Shown here: positions 17,159 to 24,877 of the stretch, piece by piece | Position numbering within the stretch: the first letter of the stretch is position 1 | Layout: every line of letters begins with the position of its first letter | Assembly: GCA_963817335.1 (NCBI GenBank) | Contig: CAWFNX010000005.1 | Span: 1,054,001 to 1,118,000, forward strand | Direction: 5' to 3' | DNA length: 64,000 nt | Source of the DNA: AV40 sp963817335 | Lineage (GTDB): Bacteria > Verrucomicrobiota > Verrucomicrobiia > Chthoniobacterales > UBA10450 | The notes under the pieces: model-generated | Told to the model about the DNA's origin: nothing | Seen by the model: the letters and a program-made list of their open reading frames with translations, nothing else | Database searches by the model: none | Made by a program: the position numbers and the translations under genes

Positions 17159-19273
17159 ATGAAAAAGAAACTCAATCTCCAATCGGCGTTTTTTCATCTC
17201 CGTATGGCAATTGCGCTGGCCCTTTGCTTAACGGGCGTGTTCTTCGCTCTGGACGGAATAAGTTCTGGAGCAGGCGATGCCGGCTCGGCCCGCCCAGACC
17301 CGCAGGCGGCCATTCCATCCGCGGTAGCGCCGGATGTGGTTCCGCTCATCGGTCCAGTCTTGCAAAATCAGGACTTGCGCAGCCTGCCTTACGTCCCGCC
17401 GAAGGAAGAGTTCGAGGAGAGACGCTTAACGCGGTATCCGCACGGGACAGGGCAGACAGGTGCGTCGGCAGGGTACGGCGCGTACTCGCAGCGACTGCTT
17501 GACAGTGTCTCGCAGCCGACACCCACAATGCCGGGTCCGCTACTGACCTTTGACGGGGGGGCCGTAGCCCAGTTCTGCGCTTGCGCGCCGCCGGACAGCG
17601 ACGGCGATGTTGGCCCGAATCATTACGTCGAAGCCCTCAACGTCGCCTTCAAGATTTTTGACAAAAACGGCAACGTCCTGGCTGGCCCGACCACATATAA
17701 TTCATTCTTTGCCTCTTTGACGGGCACTCCTTGTGCGAACGCCAACGGTGGCGACCCGTTTGTTATGTATGATCATCTGGCCGACCGCTGGGTAATAAGC
17801 GATTTCGCTTTCCCCGCGTTTCCTGGCACTTCGTTCTGGCAATGTATCGGTGTCTCGCAGAGCCCCGACCCGGTCGCAGGTGGGTGGGCCTTGTACGCGA
17901 TCCAGATTGATTCGACCAACCCAACCCAGCTGGGCGACTACCCGAAGTTCGCGTTGTGGGACAGCGGCGGAAACCCTGCTCAAAATGCCTATTTCTTCAC
18001 GGTCAACCTCTTTACTAGTCCTACCACCTTCATCGGAGTGCGCGCTTTCGCGCTCGATCGAGCGTCGATGCTAACTGGCGGTCCCGCCAACGCCATTGCC
18101 TTTACCGTCCCCCTTACCGGCGTGGGCGATTCCTATAGCTTTGTCCCTGCGACCTTTCGCACGGGCGATCCGCCACCTGCGGGTAGGAATGAAATGTTGC
18201 TGGCTATCGATAGTCCGGCCACTGGTGGCGTGACCTTGACCCAGGTCCACGCCCGGTTCTTTCATGTCGATTTCGGCACGCCAGCAAATTCAAGTTTGGG
18301 CGCTGGCACCGATCACACCCCGAATGCCGAGATCACGGTCAACGGGTTCGTTGACGCTTTTACAAACTCGGGAACGGACCTCGTGCCGCAGCAGGGAACA
18401 ACGCAAAAGTTGGATACGCTGGGCGATAAAATCATGACCCCGGTGGTTTATCAGAATCGCGGCGGCACGGAATCGTTGTGGGCGGATAGTACTGTTTGTA
18501 CCGACGCGAATTGCACGGTGCAAACGGGTGTTCGCTGGTATCAATTCAATGTCACCGGCGGTACGTTTCCCTCAACGGCTGTGCAGCAGCAGACTTGGAC
18601 CAACGGCAACGACGGTTTGTATCGCTTTATGCCCAGCATCGCCGTCGATAACGCGGGTAACACTGCGATCGGCTATTCCACATCCAGCAGCACCGCCTTC
18701 CCAGACATTCGTTATGCCGGTCGTCTGGCCAGTGATCCGTCGAATGACCTTGGCCAGGGTGAGGCTACAATGTTCTCTGGCACCGGGAGCCAGACCGACA
18801 GCAATGGACGCTGGGGCGATTATAGCATGACAACCATCGATCCGTCCGATGGGATGAGCTTCTGGCATGTGAACGAATACTACGCGACCACCAGCAGTTT
18901 TAACTGGAAAATGCGCATCGGGAAATTCCAATTCGGCACGTCCACGCCCACACCCACACCCACGGCAACGCCCACACCGACGCCAACGTCAACACCCACG
19001 CCGACTCCAACACCTACACCGTGCGGACGCGGATGTGGTGCAAGTCCGACTCCGACGTCAACTCCAACTCCGATAGCAAGCGCGACACCGACTCCAACAG
19101 CCGCACCTACGCCGACCCCGACTCCAACTCCCACTCCGTGTGGACGTGGCGGATGTGGTCCAAGCCCGACTCCAACTCCAACGCCAACGTCGATAGCAAG
19201 CGCGACACCTAGCCCTACACCTACGGCAACGCCTACGCCCACACCGACTCCACCAATACACAGGGGCCCGTGA
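17159..19273 (+). CDS. Secreted protein with conserved leader motif and Thr-Pro tail
   Basis: 704 aa. The N-terminus carries LQSAFFHLRMAIALALCL, a leader that shares QSAFF(H/N)LR with the protein at 53663-55531. Residues about 120-590 are an exported region with PPDSDGDVGPNHYVEALN (an Asp-rich loop that could bind calcium), repeated aromatic and Gly/Asn turns, and paired cysteines; it looks like a beta-propeller or sandwich, and I recognise no enzyme family. The last 110 residues are (Thr-Pro)n broken by two modules CGRG(G)CG(A/P)SPTPT and two IASATP segments, ending PPIHRGP. The tail suggests an extended or glycosylated surface stalk. No clear Shine-Dalgarno is seen. Function unknown. Confidence 0.85.
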   Translation: MKKKLNLQSAFFHLRMAIALALCLTGVFFALDGISSGAGDAGSARPDPQAAIPSAVAPDVVPLIGPVLQNQDLRSLPYVPPKEEFEERRLTRYPHGTGQTGASAGYGAYSQRLLDSVSQPTPTMPGPLLTFDGGAVAQFCACAPPDSDGDVGPNHYVEALNVAFKIFDKNGNVLAGPTTYNSFFASLTGTPCANANGGDPFVMYDHLADRWVISDFAFPAFPGTSFWQCIGVSQSPDPVAGGWALYAIQIDSTNPTQLGDYPKFALWDSGGNPAQNAYFFTVNLFTSPTTFIGVRAFALDRASMLTGGPANAIAFTVPLTGVGDSYSFVPATFRTGDPPPAGRNEMLLAIDSPATGGVTLTQVHARFFHVDFGTPANSSLGAGTDHTPNAEITVNGFVDAFTNSGTDLVPQQGTTQKLDTLGDKIMTPVVYQNRGGTESLWADSTVCTDANCTVQTGVRWYQFNVTGGTFPSTAVQQQTWTNGNDGLYRFMPSIAVDNAGNTAIGYSTSSSTAFPDIRYAGRLASDPSNDLGQGEATMFSGTGSQTDSNGRWGDYSMTTIDPSDGMSFWHVNEYYATTSSFNWKMRIGKFQFGTSTPTPTPTATPTPTPTSTPTPTPTPTPCGRGCGASPTPTSTPTPIASATPTPTAAPTPTPTPTPTPCGRGGCGPSPTPTPTPTSIASATPSPTPTATPTPTPTPPIHRGP

Positions 19274-19280
19274 CCGAGCT
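18940..19280 (+). repeat. Thr-Pro coding repeat with conserved 3' terminal cassette
   Basis: A low-complexity region of CCNAC(N) units codes for the Thr-Pro tail. It contains two long imperfect units, each PTPTPTPTPCGRG(G)CG followed by an SPTPT and IASATP stretch. The final segment 19253-19280 (coding P-I-x-R-x-P-stop plus seven bases after the stop) matches 25 of 28 bases with 53682-53655 on the other strand, so similarity runs past the stop codon. Confidence 0.75.
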
Positions 19281-19388
19281 GAAGCGCAGTGGTTCAATCC
19301 AACTAGGTTGGCAGGGGTAGCGGCCACCTTTTGATTCGCTGGATAAAGAGAAGCTGACAGCCTCTCTTGCCGCTCCTATTTTTGAGCG

Positions 19389-20369
19389 ATGCCAGCGCAT
19401 GCGCCGTCTGAACAAACCGCTTCTGGAGAATTCCAAAGACAGGAAGATGCGTTTCGCGACTGGATTTCGAATGACGGATCAACGCCGTATCCCGCCGCGG
19501 CAGGTCGCTATCACCTATACGTTTCACTCGCCTGCCCCTGGGCCAGTCGCACTGTTATTTTCCGAAAACGCAAGGGCCTCGTCCGTTCCGTCGGAATGAC
19601 CGTGGTCGATCCATTTCGGGACGAGAAAGGTTGGGCGTTTCGCGATCCGGAACGGACCAAGCCAGGAAATCCGCTGACCGATCTCGACAACTTTGAATCG
19701 ACCGACCCGATCAATCGATTTCGTTATTTACGGGAGGCGTATCTCGCAACGGATCCGAATTTCAACGGCCGGATCACTGTTCCGGTGTTGTGGGACCAGG
19801 AAACGAATAAGATCGTGAACAATTGCGAGGACGACATTTGTCCGATGTTGAATTCGGTTTTCAACGAGTTCGCGGCAAACAAGGATGTCGATCTTTTCCC
19901 AAAAGACATCGAACAGGAACACGCAACTCTTTCCGATTTTCTTTACGAGAACATCAACAACGGCGTGTATCGCGCGGGGTTCGCAATTCGGCAGCGGCCC
20001 TATGAGCGCGCCTGCCAAAGACTTTTTGATGCGCTCGATGAGATGGAAAAACGCCTTTCGGCGAGCCGTTTTTTGTTTGGCAATCGAATCGTCGAAGCCG
20101 ACTGGCGACTATTTTGCACGCTGATCCGGTTCGACGTCGTCTATCACGGGCACTTCAAATGCAACCTCCGGAGGATCATCGATTATCCAAATCTCCACGG
20201 TTACATGCTCGATCTTTATCAGCAGCCGGGAATCGCGGAGACGGTGAGTATCGATCACATCAAGCGCCATTATTACATGACGCATGAGGAAATTAATCCC
20301 ACTCGGATTGTGCCTCTTGGGCCAATTGTCGATCTGACGGCCGCGCCCAACCGCTCATCAAGGGCGTAG
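19389..20369 (+). CDS. Glutathionyl-hydroquinone reductase (YqjG/ECM4 type)
   Basis: 326 aa, the normal length for this branch of the glutathione S-transferase superfamily. The enzyme reduces glutathionyl-hydroquinones with glutathione in the cytoplasm. The catalytic motif is GRYHLYVSLACPWASR with nucleophile Cys49. The thioredoxin-fold part continues through RITVPVLWDQETNKIVNNCE (the glutathione-binding E-D pair follows). The helical C-terminal domain has RFLFGNRIVEADWRLFCTLI and GYMLDLYQQPGIAETV, and HIKRHYYMTHEEINPTRIVP is the typical closing motif. It stands alone between two secreted protein genes. Confidence 0.93.
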   Translation: MPAHAPSEQTASGEFQRQEDAFRDWISNDGSTPYPAAAGRYHLYVSLACPWASRTVIFRKRKGLVRSVGMTVVDPFRDEKGWAFRDPERTKPGNPLTDLDNFESTDPINRFRYLREAYLATDPNFNGRITVPVLWDQETNKIVNNCEDDICPMLNSVFNEFAANKDVDLFPKDIEQEHATLSDFLYENINNGVYRAGFAIRQRPYERACQRLFDALDEMEKRLSASRFLFGNRIVEADWRLFCTLIRFDVVYHGHFKCNLRRIIDYPNLHGYMLDLYQQPGIAETVSIDHIKRHYYMTHEEINPTRIVPLGPIVDLTAAPNRSSRA

Positions 20370-20462
20370 GTAAAAGCCTGAGTGCTCATTCAGGCCGGCA
20401 ATTACTTAACTTGCTTGAGCATTTCTGCTCCCCGCCACGTCGAACCTTAATGGAGGGTATGT

Positions 20463-21362
20463 ATGAAAAAACTAATATGCTTAGTGTGTATCAGTGGTCT
20501 GTCATTGGCCACGATGGCTCTGGGCGATAATAAGAGCCACGGCAACGGTGAATCTGTAAGGGTGCGTGCCCGTGGCAACGCGCCGTCGACGCAATCAGCT
20601 GCGCCGGCAATGTCGCGTCAGATGACGAGCGCCCGGCCAATGGAACGTTCTATTTCAAGGGCGCCGGTTCGGCAGCGAACGTACGTGTCAACGCGGCGTG
20701 TGCGCAGCAATGCCACTGTTCGCAACCACGCAATAGTTCGTAGCAACGCCGCCAATGCGAGAGTTCGGAGTAATGTGAATGCTTCCGTTCGCCGTAACGG
20801 CGCGAACGCGACAGTTCGTAATAACGCGAACGCCAGAGTTCGTAGTAACGTAGCTGTGAACCGAGAACGGAGTTTCGCTCGTAACCGCCAGGTTAATGTC
20901 GGCTCCAATTTCGCGGTGAACAGAAACCGAACCCGAAATGCAGTCGTCACGAATAATTGGCGCGGCGATCAGTTCCGAGGTCGGAACTACGCGACGTTTC
21001 GTAACTATCACCGCCAGTGGCACAACCGCGATTGGTGGCAGCATCGGTATAGCCGCATCATCTTCGTGAGCGGCGGTTGGTGGTATTGGGACGCCGGTTA
21101 CTGGTTCCCGGCTTGGGGCTACGATGCGTCCGCCTATTATCCGTACGATGGCCCGATTTACGGGTACTCGAATCTGAGCCCGGATCAGGTTGTCGTAAAC
21201 GTGCAGAGCCAGCTCTCGCGCGACGGCTATTATAGCGGACCAGTTGATGGTGTTCTAGGACCGATGACTCGACAGGCAATAGCAGCTTTCCAGGCTGATC
21301 ACGGACTGGCTGTGACATCCACTGTGGACGAGCCGACGATGGCAACGCTCGGTCTCACTTAG
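20463..21362 (+). CDS. Secreted Asn/Arg-repeat protein with peptidoglycan-binding domain
   Basis: 299 aa, with a good ribosome site (GGAGGG, six bases before ATG). A signal peptide (ICLVCISGLSLATMALG) is followed by about 130 residues of short repeats such as ATVRNNANARVRSNV and NASVRRNGANATV, very rich in Asn, Arg, Val and Ala. An aromatic linker comes next (GGWWYWDAGYWFPAWGYDAS). The C-terminus is a peptidoglycan-binding type 1 domain (VVNVQSQLSRDGYYSGPVDG, GPMTRQAIAAFQADHGL). It is probably a periplasmic or cell-wall-bound protein in which the repeat displays positive charge. Function beyond wall binding is unknown. A strong terminator follows. Confidence 0.88.
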   Translation: MKKLICLVCISGLSLATMALGDNKSHGNGESVRVRARGNAPSTQSAAPAMSRQMTSARPMERSISRAPVRQRTYVSTRRVRSNATVRNHAIVRSNAANARVRSNVNASVRRNGANATVRNNANARVRSNVAVNRERSFARNRQVNVGSNFAVNRNRTRNAVVTNNWRGDQFRGRNYATFRNYHRQWHNRDWWQHRYSRIIFVSGGWWYWDAGYWFPAWGYDASAYYPYDGPIYGYSNLSPDQVVVNVQSQLSRDGYYSGPVDGVLGPMTRQAIAAFQADHGLAVTSTVDEPTMATLGLT

Positions 21363-21383
21363 AGTTTAGAGTTGCCAAGGTTG

Positions 21384-21421
21384 CCGCGGGCGGGGAAATC
21401 CCTGGCCCGCGGTTTTCTTTT
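21384..21421 (+). terminator. Intrinsic terminator after the peptidoglycan-binding protein gene
   Basis: Stem CCGCGGGC / GCCCGCGG with a 13-base loop is followed by TTTTCTTTT. It ends at the stop of the convergent aminotransferase gene, 22 bases after the upstream stop codon. Confidence 0.85.
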
Positions 21422-22499
21422 ATCGTAACTCATCCAGGGCTGCGCCAAGTCGCTGAATTCCAAGTTCGAATTTCTCTGGCTCGCAGCATATTCCAATTCG
21501 GATGTGGCGCGGGGACTCGAAAAATCGGCCCGGCACAACCGCGGTTTCATATTTCTCGATCAGCAGAGCGCTAAGTTTTTCCACGTCGAAGTTTTGCAGG
21601 CGAGGAAATGAAGTGGTGCCGAATTCGGTCGGCACAGCCTCGACGTCCGCCCGGCTCTGGAAAAATTTCCGAAGGGTCTGACGGTTTGTTTGCAACATCA
21701 ATTTCGCGCGGGCCACGATTTTGGGGAGCCGATTAATTGCCACCACACTCAGTTGTTCCATCAGGTATGGCGCGCTTGCGGCAAAAATGTCGTCGAGCCG
21801 ACGGACTCGCGCGGCCAGTTCGGGTTCCGCAAAGATCCAGCCGCAGCGGAGCCCGCTCAATCCATAACCCTTGGTTAAACTGCTGGTGACTACGAACTCT
21901 GGACCGAGCGAACTCGCCGGGTTCGGAGCATGTTCAAACAGCGCTTCCAAATAGACCTCATCGACCAGGACGTGTGCGCCGACGTTCCGCGCGAGGTTTC
22001 CGACTTGCCGAAGGGTTGGATCGTCAACGAGCACGCTGCTCGGGTTGTGCAAATTCGTCAGCACGATCAACCGAGTCTGCGACGTCACTTGTTTTTCCAA
22101 TGCCTCGAGGTCGATCCTGAAACCATCTTCGAATCTTCGAGGAAACCGTTTGATCTTCGCACCGAGATATTCGGCAACCGCGAGCAGGGGATCGTAGGTA
22201 GGTTCTTCGATCAAGACTTCGTCGTCGTGATCGACCAGCGCCGCCATCGCGAGATGGTTCGCCAGGGAGGTGCCGCCGGCGACAGTGACAACATTCTCAG
22301 GCGAAACACCGCGATGCTTGGCCAGGGCATCGACAAGGGACTGATGGCCGTAGGCGTTGTTTCCGTGAAGTTCCAAATCCTTAAATTCGACGTCCAACTC
22401 CGCGATCGGCAGATTCAAAATTCCGCTCAACGACAGATCGTAATTCACTTTCGGTCGCGTCTTCGCCCAATGCATGAAAGCTGAGCTCCGTGTTTTCAT
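21420..22499 (-). CDS. Class I/II PLP-dependent aminotransferase
   Basis: 359 aa. I chose the ATG at 22499 because it overlaps the stop of the permease gene as ATGA; a TTG at 22532 would add 11 residues. Fold-type I features: GGTSLANHLAMAALVDHDDE, IVLTNLHNPSSVLVDD (Asn contacting PLP), HVLVDEVYLEALF (Asp and Tyr contacting PLP), and the PLP lysine in SSLTKGYGLSGLRCGW. The substrate is uncertain. Coupling to an amino-acid permease suggests it acts on an imported amino acid. An Asn/Asp rather than Tyr at the usual phosphate-contact positions was not examined. Confidence 0.9.
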   Translation of the reverse strand: MKTRSSAFMHWAKTRPKVNYDLSLSGILNLPIAELDVEFKDLELHGNNAYGHQSLVDALAKHRGVSPENVVTVAGGTSLANHLAMAALVDHDDEVLIEEPTYDPLLAVAEYLGAKIKRFPRRFEDGFRIDLEALEKQVTSQTRLIVLTNLHNPSSVLVDDPTLRQVGNLARNVGAHVLVDEVYLEALFEHAPNPASSLGPEFVVTSSLTKGYGLSGLRCGWIFAEPELAARVRRLDDIFAASAPYLMEQLSVVAINRLPKIVARAKLMLQTNRQTLRKFFQSRADVEAVPTEFGTTSFPRLQNFDVEKLSALLIEKYETAVVPGRFFESPRHIRIGICCEPEKFELGIQRLGAALDELR

Positions 22500-23839
22500 G
22501 GAGTGCCCAATGCTTTCCGCCGCGATCGCCAAAAAAGATAAGCTGGAATTCCGCTGAGCATGATCCCGACGCCGATCAGGCTGTTGGACGGATATCGGTA
22601 AATCGTGCTGATTAGCATTGCTGAGCAGGCAGTGATAAAAAACAGGGTCGTAAACGGATGCCCCGGAACTCGGAACGCGTCGATGCTTTGACGGCGGCGA
22701 AAAACAAAAATGGTAGCCGCGGTCAGCGCGAAAAAAATCACATCGACTGAGACCACGTAGTTCAGGATTTGTTCATACCGCCCCGATAATGTGATCAGAA
22801 CGGCGACGATTCCCTGGAGCGCGATTGCGAACGCCGGCACCCGGGCGCGATTCAATTTCGCCAACGGTTTAAAGAACAGGCCGTCTTCTGCCATGGCAAA
22901 ATAAACTCGTGGAGTCGTGAGCATGCTCTGGCTCAAAAATCCGACCGTCGAAACTGCGATTCCCGCGGCGATGATTCGCGCGCCGTTTTCACCGAGGGCC
23001 AGACGCATTACGGCCGAGGCGGGAGTCTTTGTTTCAGCGAGGCCGATTGGCCCAAGCGCATGCACGCAAACGAAGCTCACTGAAACATAAACCGCGATGA
23101 CGCCAAGCACGCCGAACAAAATTCCACGCGGAAGGGTTCTTTGGGAGTCTCGCACTTCGCCGGCGACGAAACTGGAAGTTTGCCAGCCACCATAAGCAAA
23201 TTGCACGGGAATCAAGGCTGCTCCAAACGCGAGCAATGAATTCCCAAGTGGCATCGGCAATGATGCCGATCTCGCGACTTCGGTTTCGGGCGCGCTCAAA
23301 CTTAATCCAAATCCGACCAGGGCCACGATCGCGAGCAGTTTCAGAATCATGAACAAATTCTGAGTGGTGCTGCCGGCGCGGACGCCAAGGCAATTAACCA
23401 ATGTTAATATCGCGAGGGCTGCGCCACCGAGAACCTTTTCGAACGCATCATTGGCCGGGAAATGTCCAAGTGCGCAAACATATTTGGCGAACGTCACCGC
23501 AACGGCAGCCATTCCGCCGCTTTGCGTGACCAGAAGCAGCGCCCAACCGTAAACGAATGCCAGTGCGGGGTGAAACGCGTCGCGCAGATAAACGTATTGC
23601 CCGCCGCTCAGCGAACTTTGAGACGCGAGCTCGGCGTAAATGAATGCGCCGGCAAGCGCGATGAGACCGCCGAAAACCCACGCAGCGACAATAAGGATGG
23701 TATTTGGCACCTGTTGGGCGACGACGTAGGGATTGATGAAGATTCCCGAGCCGATGATTCCGCCCATCACAATCATGGTGATGTCGAACAGTCCCAGGCG
23801 TCGCGCCAGATGAGCTTCCTGCAAATGCGGTTCGCTCAC
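22496..23839 (-). CDS. APC-family amino acid permease
   Basis: 447 aa with about 12 membrane helices. The first helix holds the substrate-binding motif MGGIIGSGIFINPYVVAQQV, typical of the APC/LAT group, and helix 2-3 has ALAGAFIYAELASQ with SGGQYVYLRDAFHP. GGWQTSSFVAGEVRDSQRTL and a central QSMLTTPRVYFAMAEDGLF are the family motifs near helices 6 and 8. Both ends overlap neighbours by four bases (terC upstream, aminotransferase downstream), so the three genes form a tightly coupled operon. The amino acid carried cannot be assigned. Confidence 0.92.
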   Translation of the reverse strand: MSEPHLQEAHLARRLGLFDITMIVMGGIIGSGIFINPYVVAQQVPNTILIVAAWVFGGLIALAGAFIYAELASQSSLSGGQYVYLRDAFHPALAFVYGWALLLVTQSGGMAAVAVTFAKYVCALGHFPANDAFEKVLGGAALAILTLVNCLGVRAGSTTQNLFMILKLLAIVALVGFGLSLSAPETEVARSASLPMPLGNSLLAFGAALIPVQFAYGGWQTSSFVAGEVRDSQRTLPRGILFGVLGVIAVYVSVSFVCVHALGPIGLAETKTPASAVMRLALGENGARIIAAGIAVSTVGFLSQSMLTTPRVYFAMAEDGLFFKPLAKLNRARVPAFAIALQGIVAVLITLSGRYEQILNYVVSVDVIFFALTAATIFVFRRRQSIDAFRVPGHPFTTLFFITACSAMLISTIYRYPSNSLIGVGIMLSGIPAYLFWRSRRKALGTP

Positions 23840-24816
23840 TGATCTTTCGACGTGGCGGCCGAACTAGCCTGTTGGGTAACGATCATCGATATAATGATGG
23901 TTGCTCCGAGCACGCCAATTACGAACCCTAGAGAAAGCAGGGTCGGGATCTCGAAAACGTCACGAAGGAGCATTTTGGCCCCAACGAAGGCCAGGACAAT
24001 GGCCAAGCCGCTCTTGAGGTAGACGAAGCGATCTATCATTTTCACCAGCAAAAAGTAAAGCGACCGCAGGCCGAGGATTGCGCAGATATTTGAAGTGTAA
24101 ATGATGAATGGGTCGCGGGTGATCGCGAAGACGGCAGGAATCGAATCGACGGCAAAGACAAGGTCCATCACGTCAATGACGATCAGGGCGAGGGCGAGGG
24201 GAGTCAGCATCCACTTGCCGTTGACTCTGGCCTTGAAATGCTCGTCATGAAATACCGGCGTTACCGGAAAGGCCCAACTGCAGCAGCGCATGATCCAGCC
24301 TTGGCCAAAATCCTGCGGCTCCTGTTTCCCAAAAAACATTCGCCATGCGCTGACCAGCAGGAACGCGCCAAAGAAATAGAGGATGAAGTCGAACCGTTCC
24401 ACCAGGGCCACGCCGAGGAAGATCATCACGCCCCGCATCACCAGCGCGCCGACAATCCCCCAAACCAGCGCGCGGTGTTGCGCCAAGGGCGGGACGCGGA
24501 AGTACTGGAAAATCAGGACGAAAACGAAAATGTTGTCGACGCTAAGGGAATATTCGATCACGTAGCCGGTCAGAAATTCGAGCGCTTTCTCCGGGCCGCG
24601 GATTTTCCAGACCAGCAGGTTGAACAAGAGCGACAGGAATATCCAGATTCCCACGCGATGAGAGGCGGCGCGCATGCTGAGCTCCCGTCCCCGATGCTTA
24701 AATTGAACAAGATCAAGGGCCAGGGCGACGAACACGCCTGCGTTAAATGCGATCCAAAACCAGATACTTGTGTGCGACACCGCGCGTAGGTTTTCACGCA
24801 AGACGCTGTCCGGCAA
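23836..24816 (-). CDS. TerC-family integral membrane protein
   Basis: 326 aa with 8-9 membrane helices. Family motifs: FNAGVFVALALDLVQFKHRG, the acidic segment YVIEYSLSVDNIFVFVLIF (Glu and Asp likely metal ligands) and its second copy LIVIDVMDLVFAVDSIPAVF. RDPFIIYTSNICAILGLRSL then YLKSGLAIVLAFVGAKMLL close the core. TerC proteins are linked to tellurite resistance and, in studied cases (Alx, MeeF/MeeY), to manganese export. It is the first gene of a coupled operon with a permease and an aminotransferase. No manganese riboswitch (yybP-ykoY) is visible in the short upstream gap. Confidence 0.93.
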   Translation of the reverse strand: MPDSVLRENLRAVSHTSIWFWIAFNAGVFVALALDLVQFKHRGRELSMRAASHRVGIWIFLSLLFNLLVWKIRGPEKALEFLTGYVIEYSLSVDNIFVFVLIFQYFRVPPLAQHRALVWGIVGALVMRGVMIFLGVALVERFDFILYFFGAFLLVSAWRMFFGKQEPQDFGQGWIMRCCSWAFPVTPVFHDEHFKARVNGKWMLTPLALALIVIDVMDLVFAVDSIPAVFAITRDPFIIYTSNICAILGLRSLYFLLVKMIDRFVYLKSGLAIVLAFVGAKMLLRDVFEIPTLLSLGFVIGVLGATIIISMIVTQQASSAATSKDQ

Positions 24817-24877
24817 TCGTAAACATTACATGGCGGCGGCTTGCGAGGTCTCGCCATCATCGTAGTTTGTCCGACGC

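Noticed and set aside
18940..19270. Possible CRISPR or tandem repeat array
   Set aside because: The repeats are short codon-scale Thr-Pro units within a gene, without regular spacers.
18880..19327. Antisense open frames rich in Val-Gly opposite the Thr-Pro region
   Set aside because: They are produced by the repeat composition of the other strand, with no start signal and no family likeness.
24817..24877. yybP-ykoY manganese riboswitch before terC
   Set aside because: The gap is only about 60 bases and shows no matching core.
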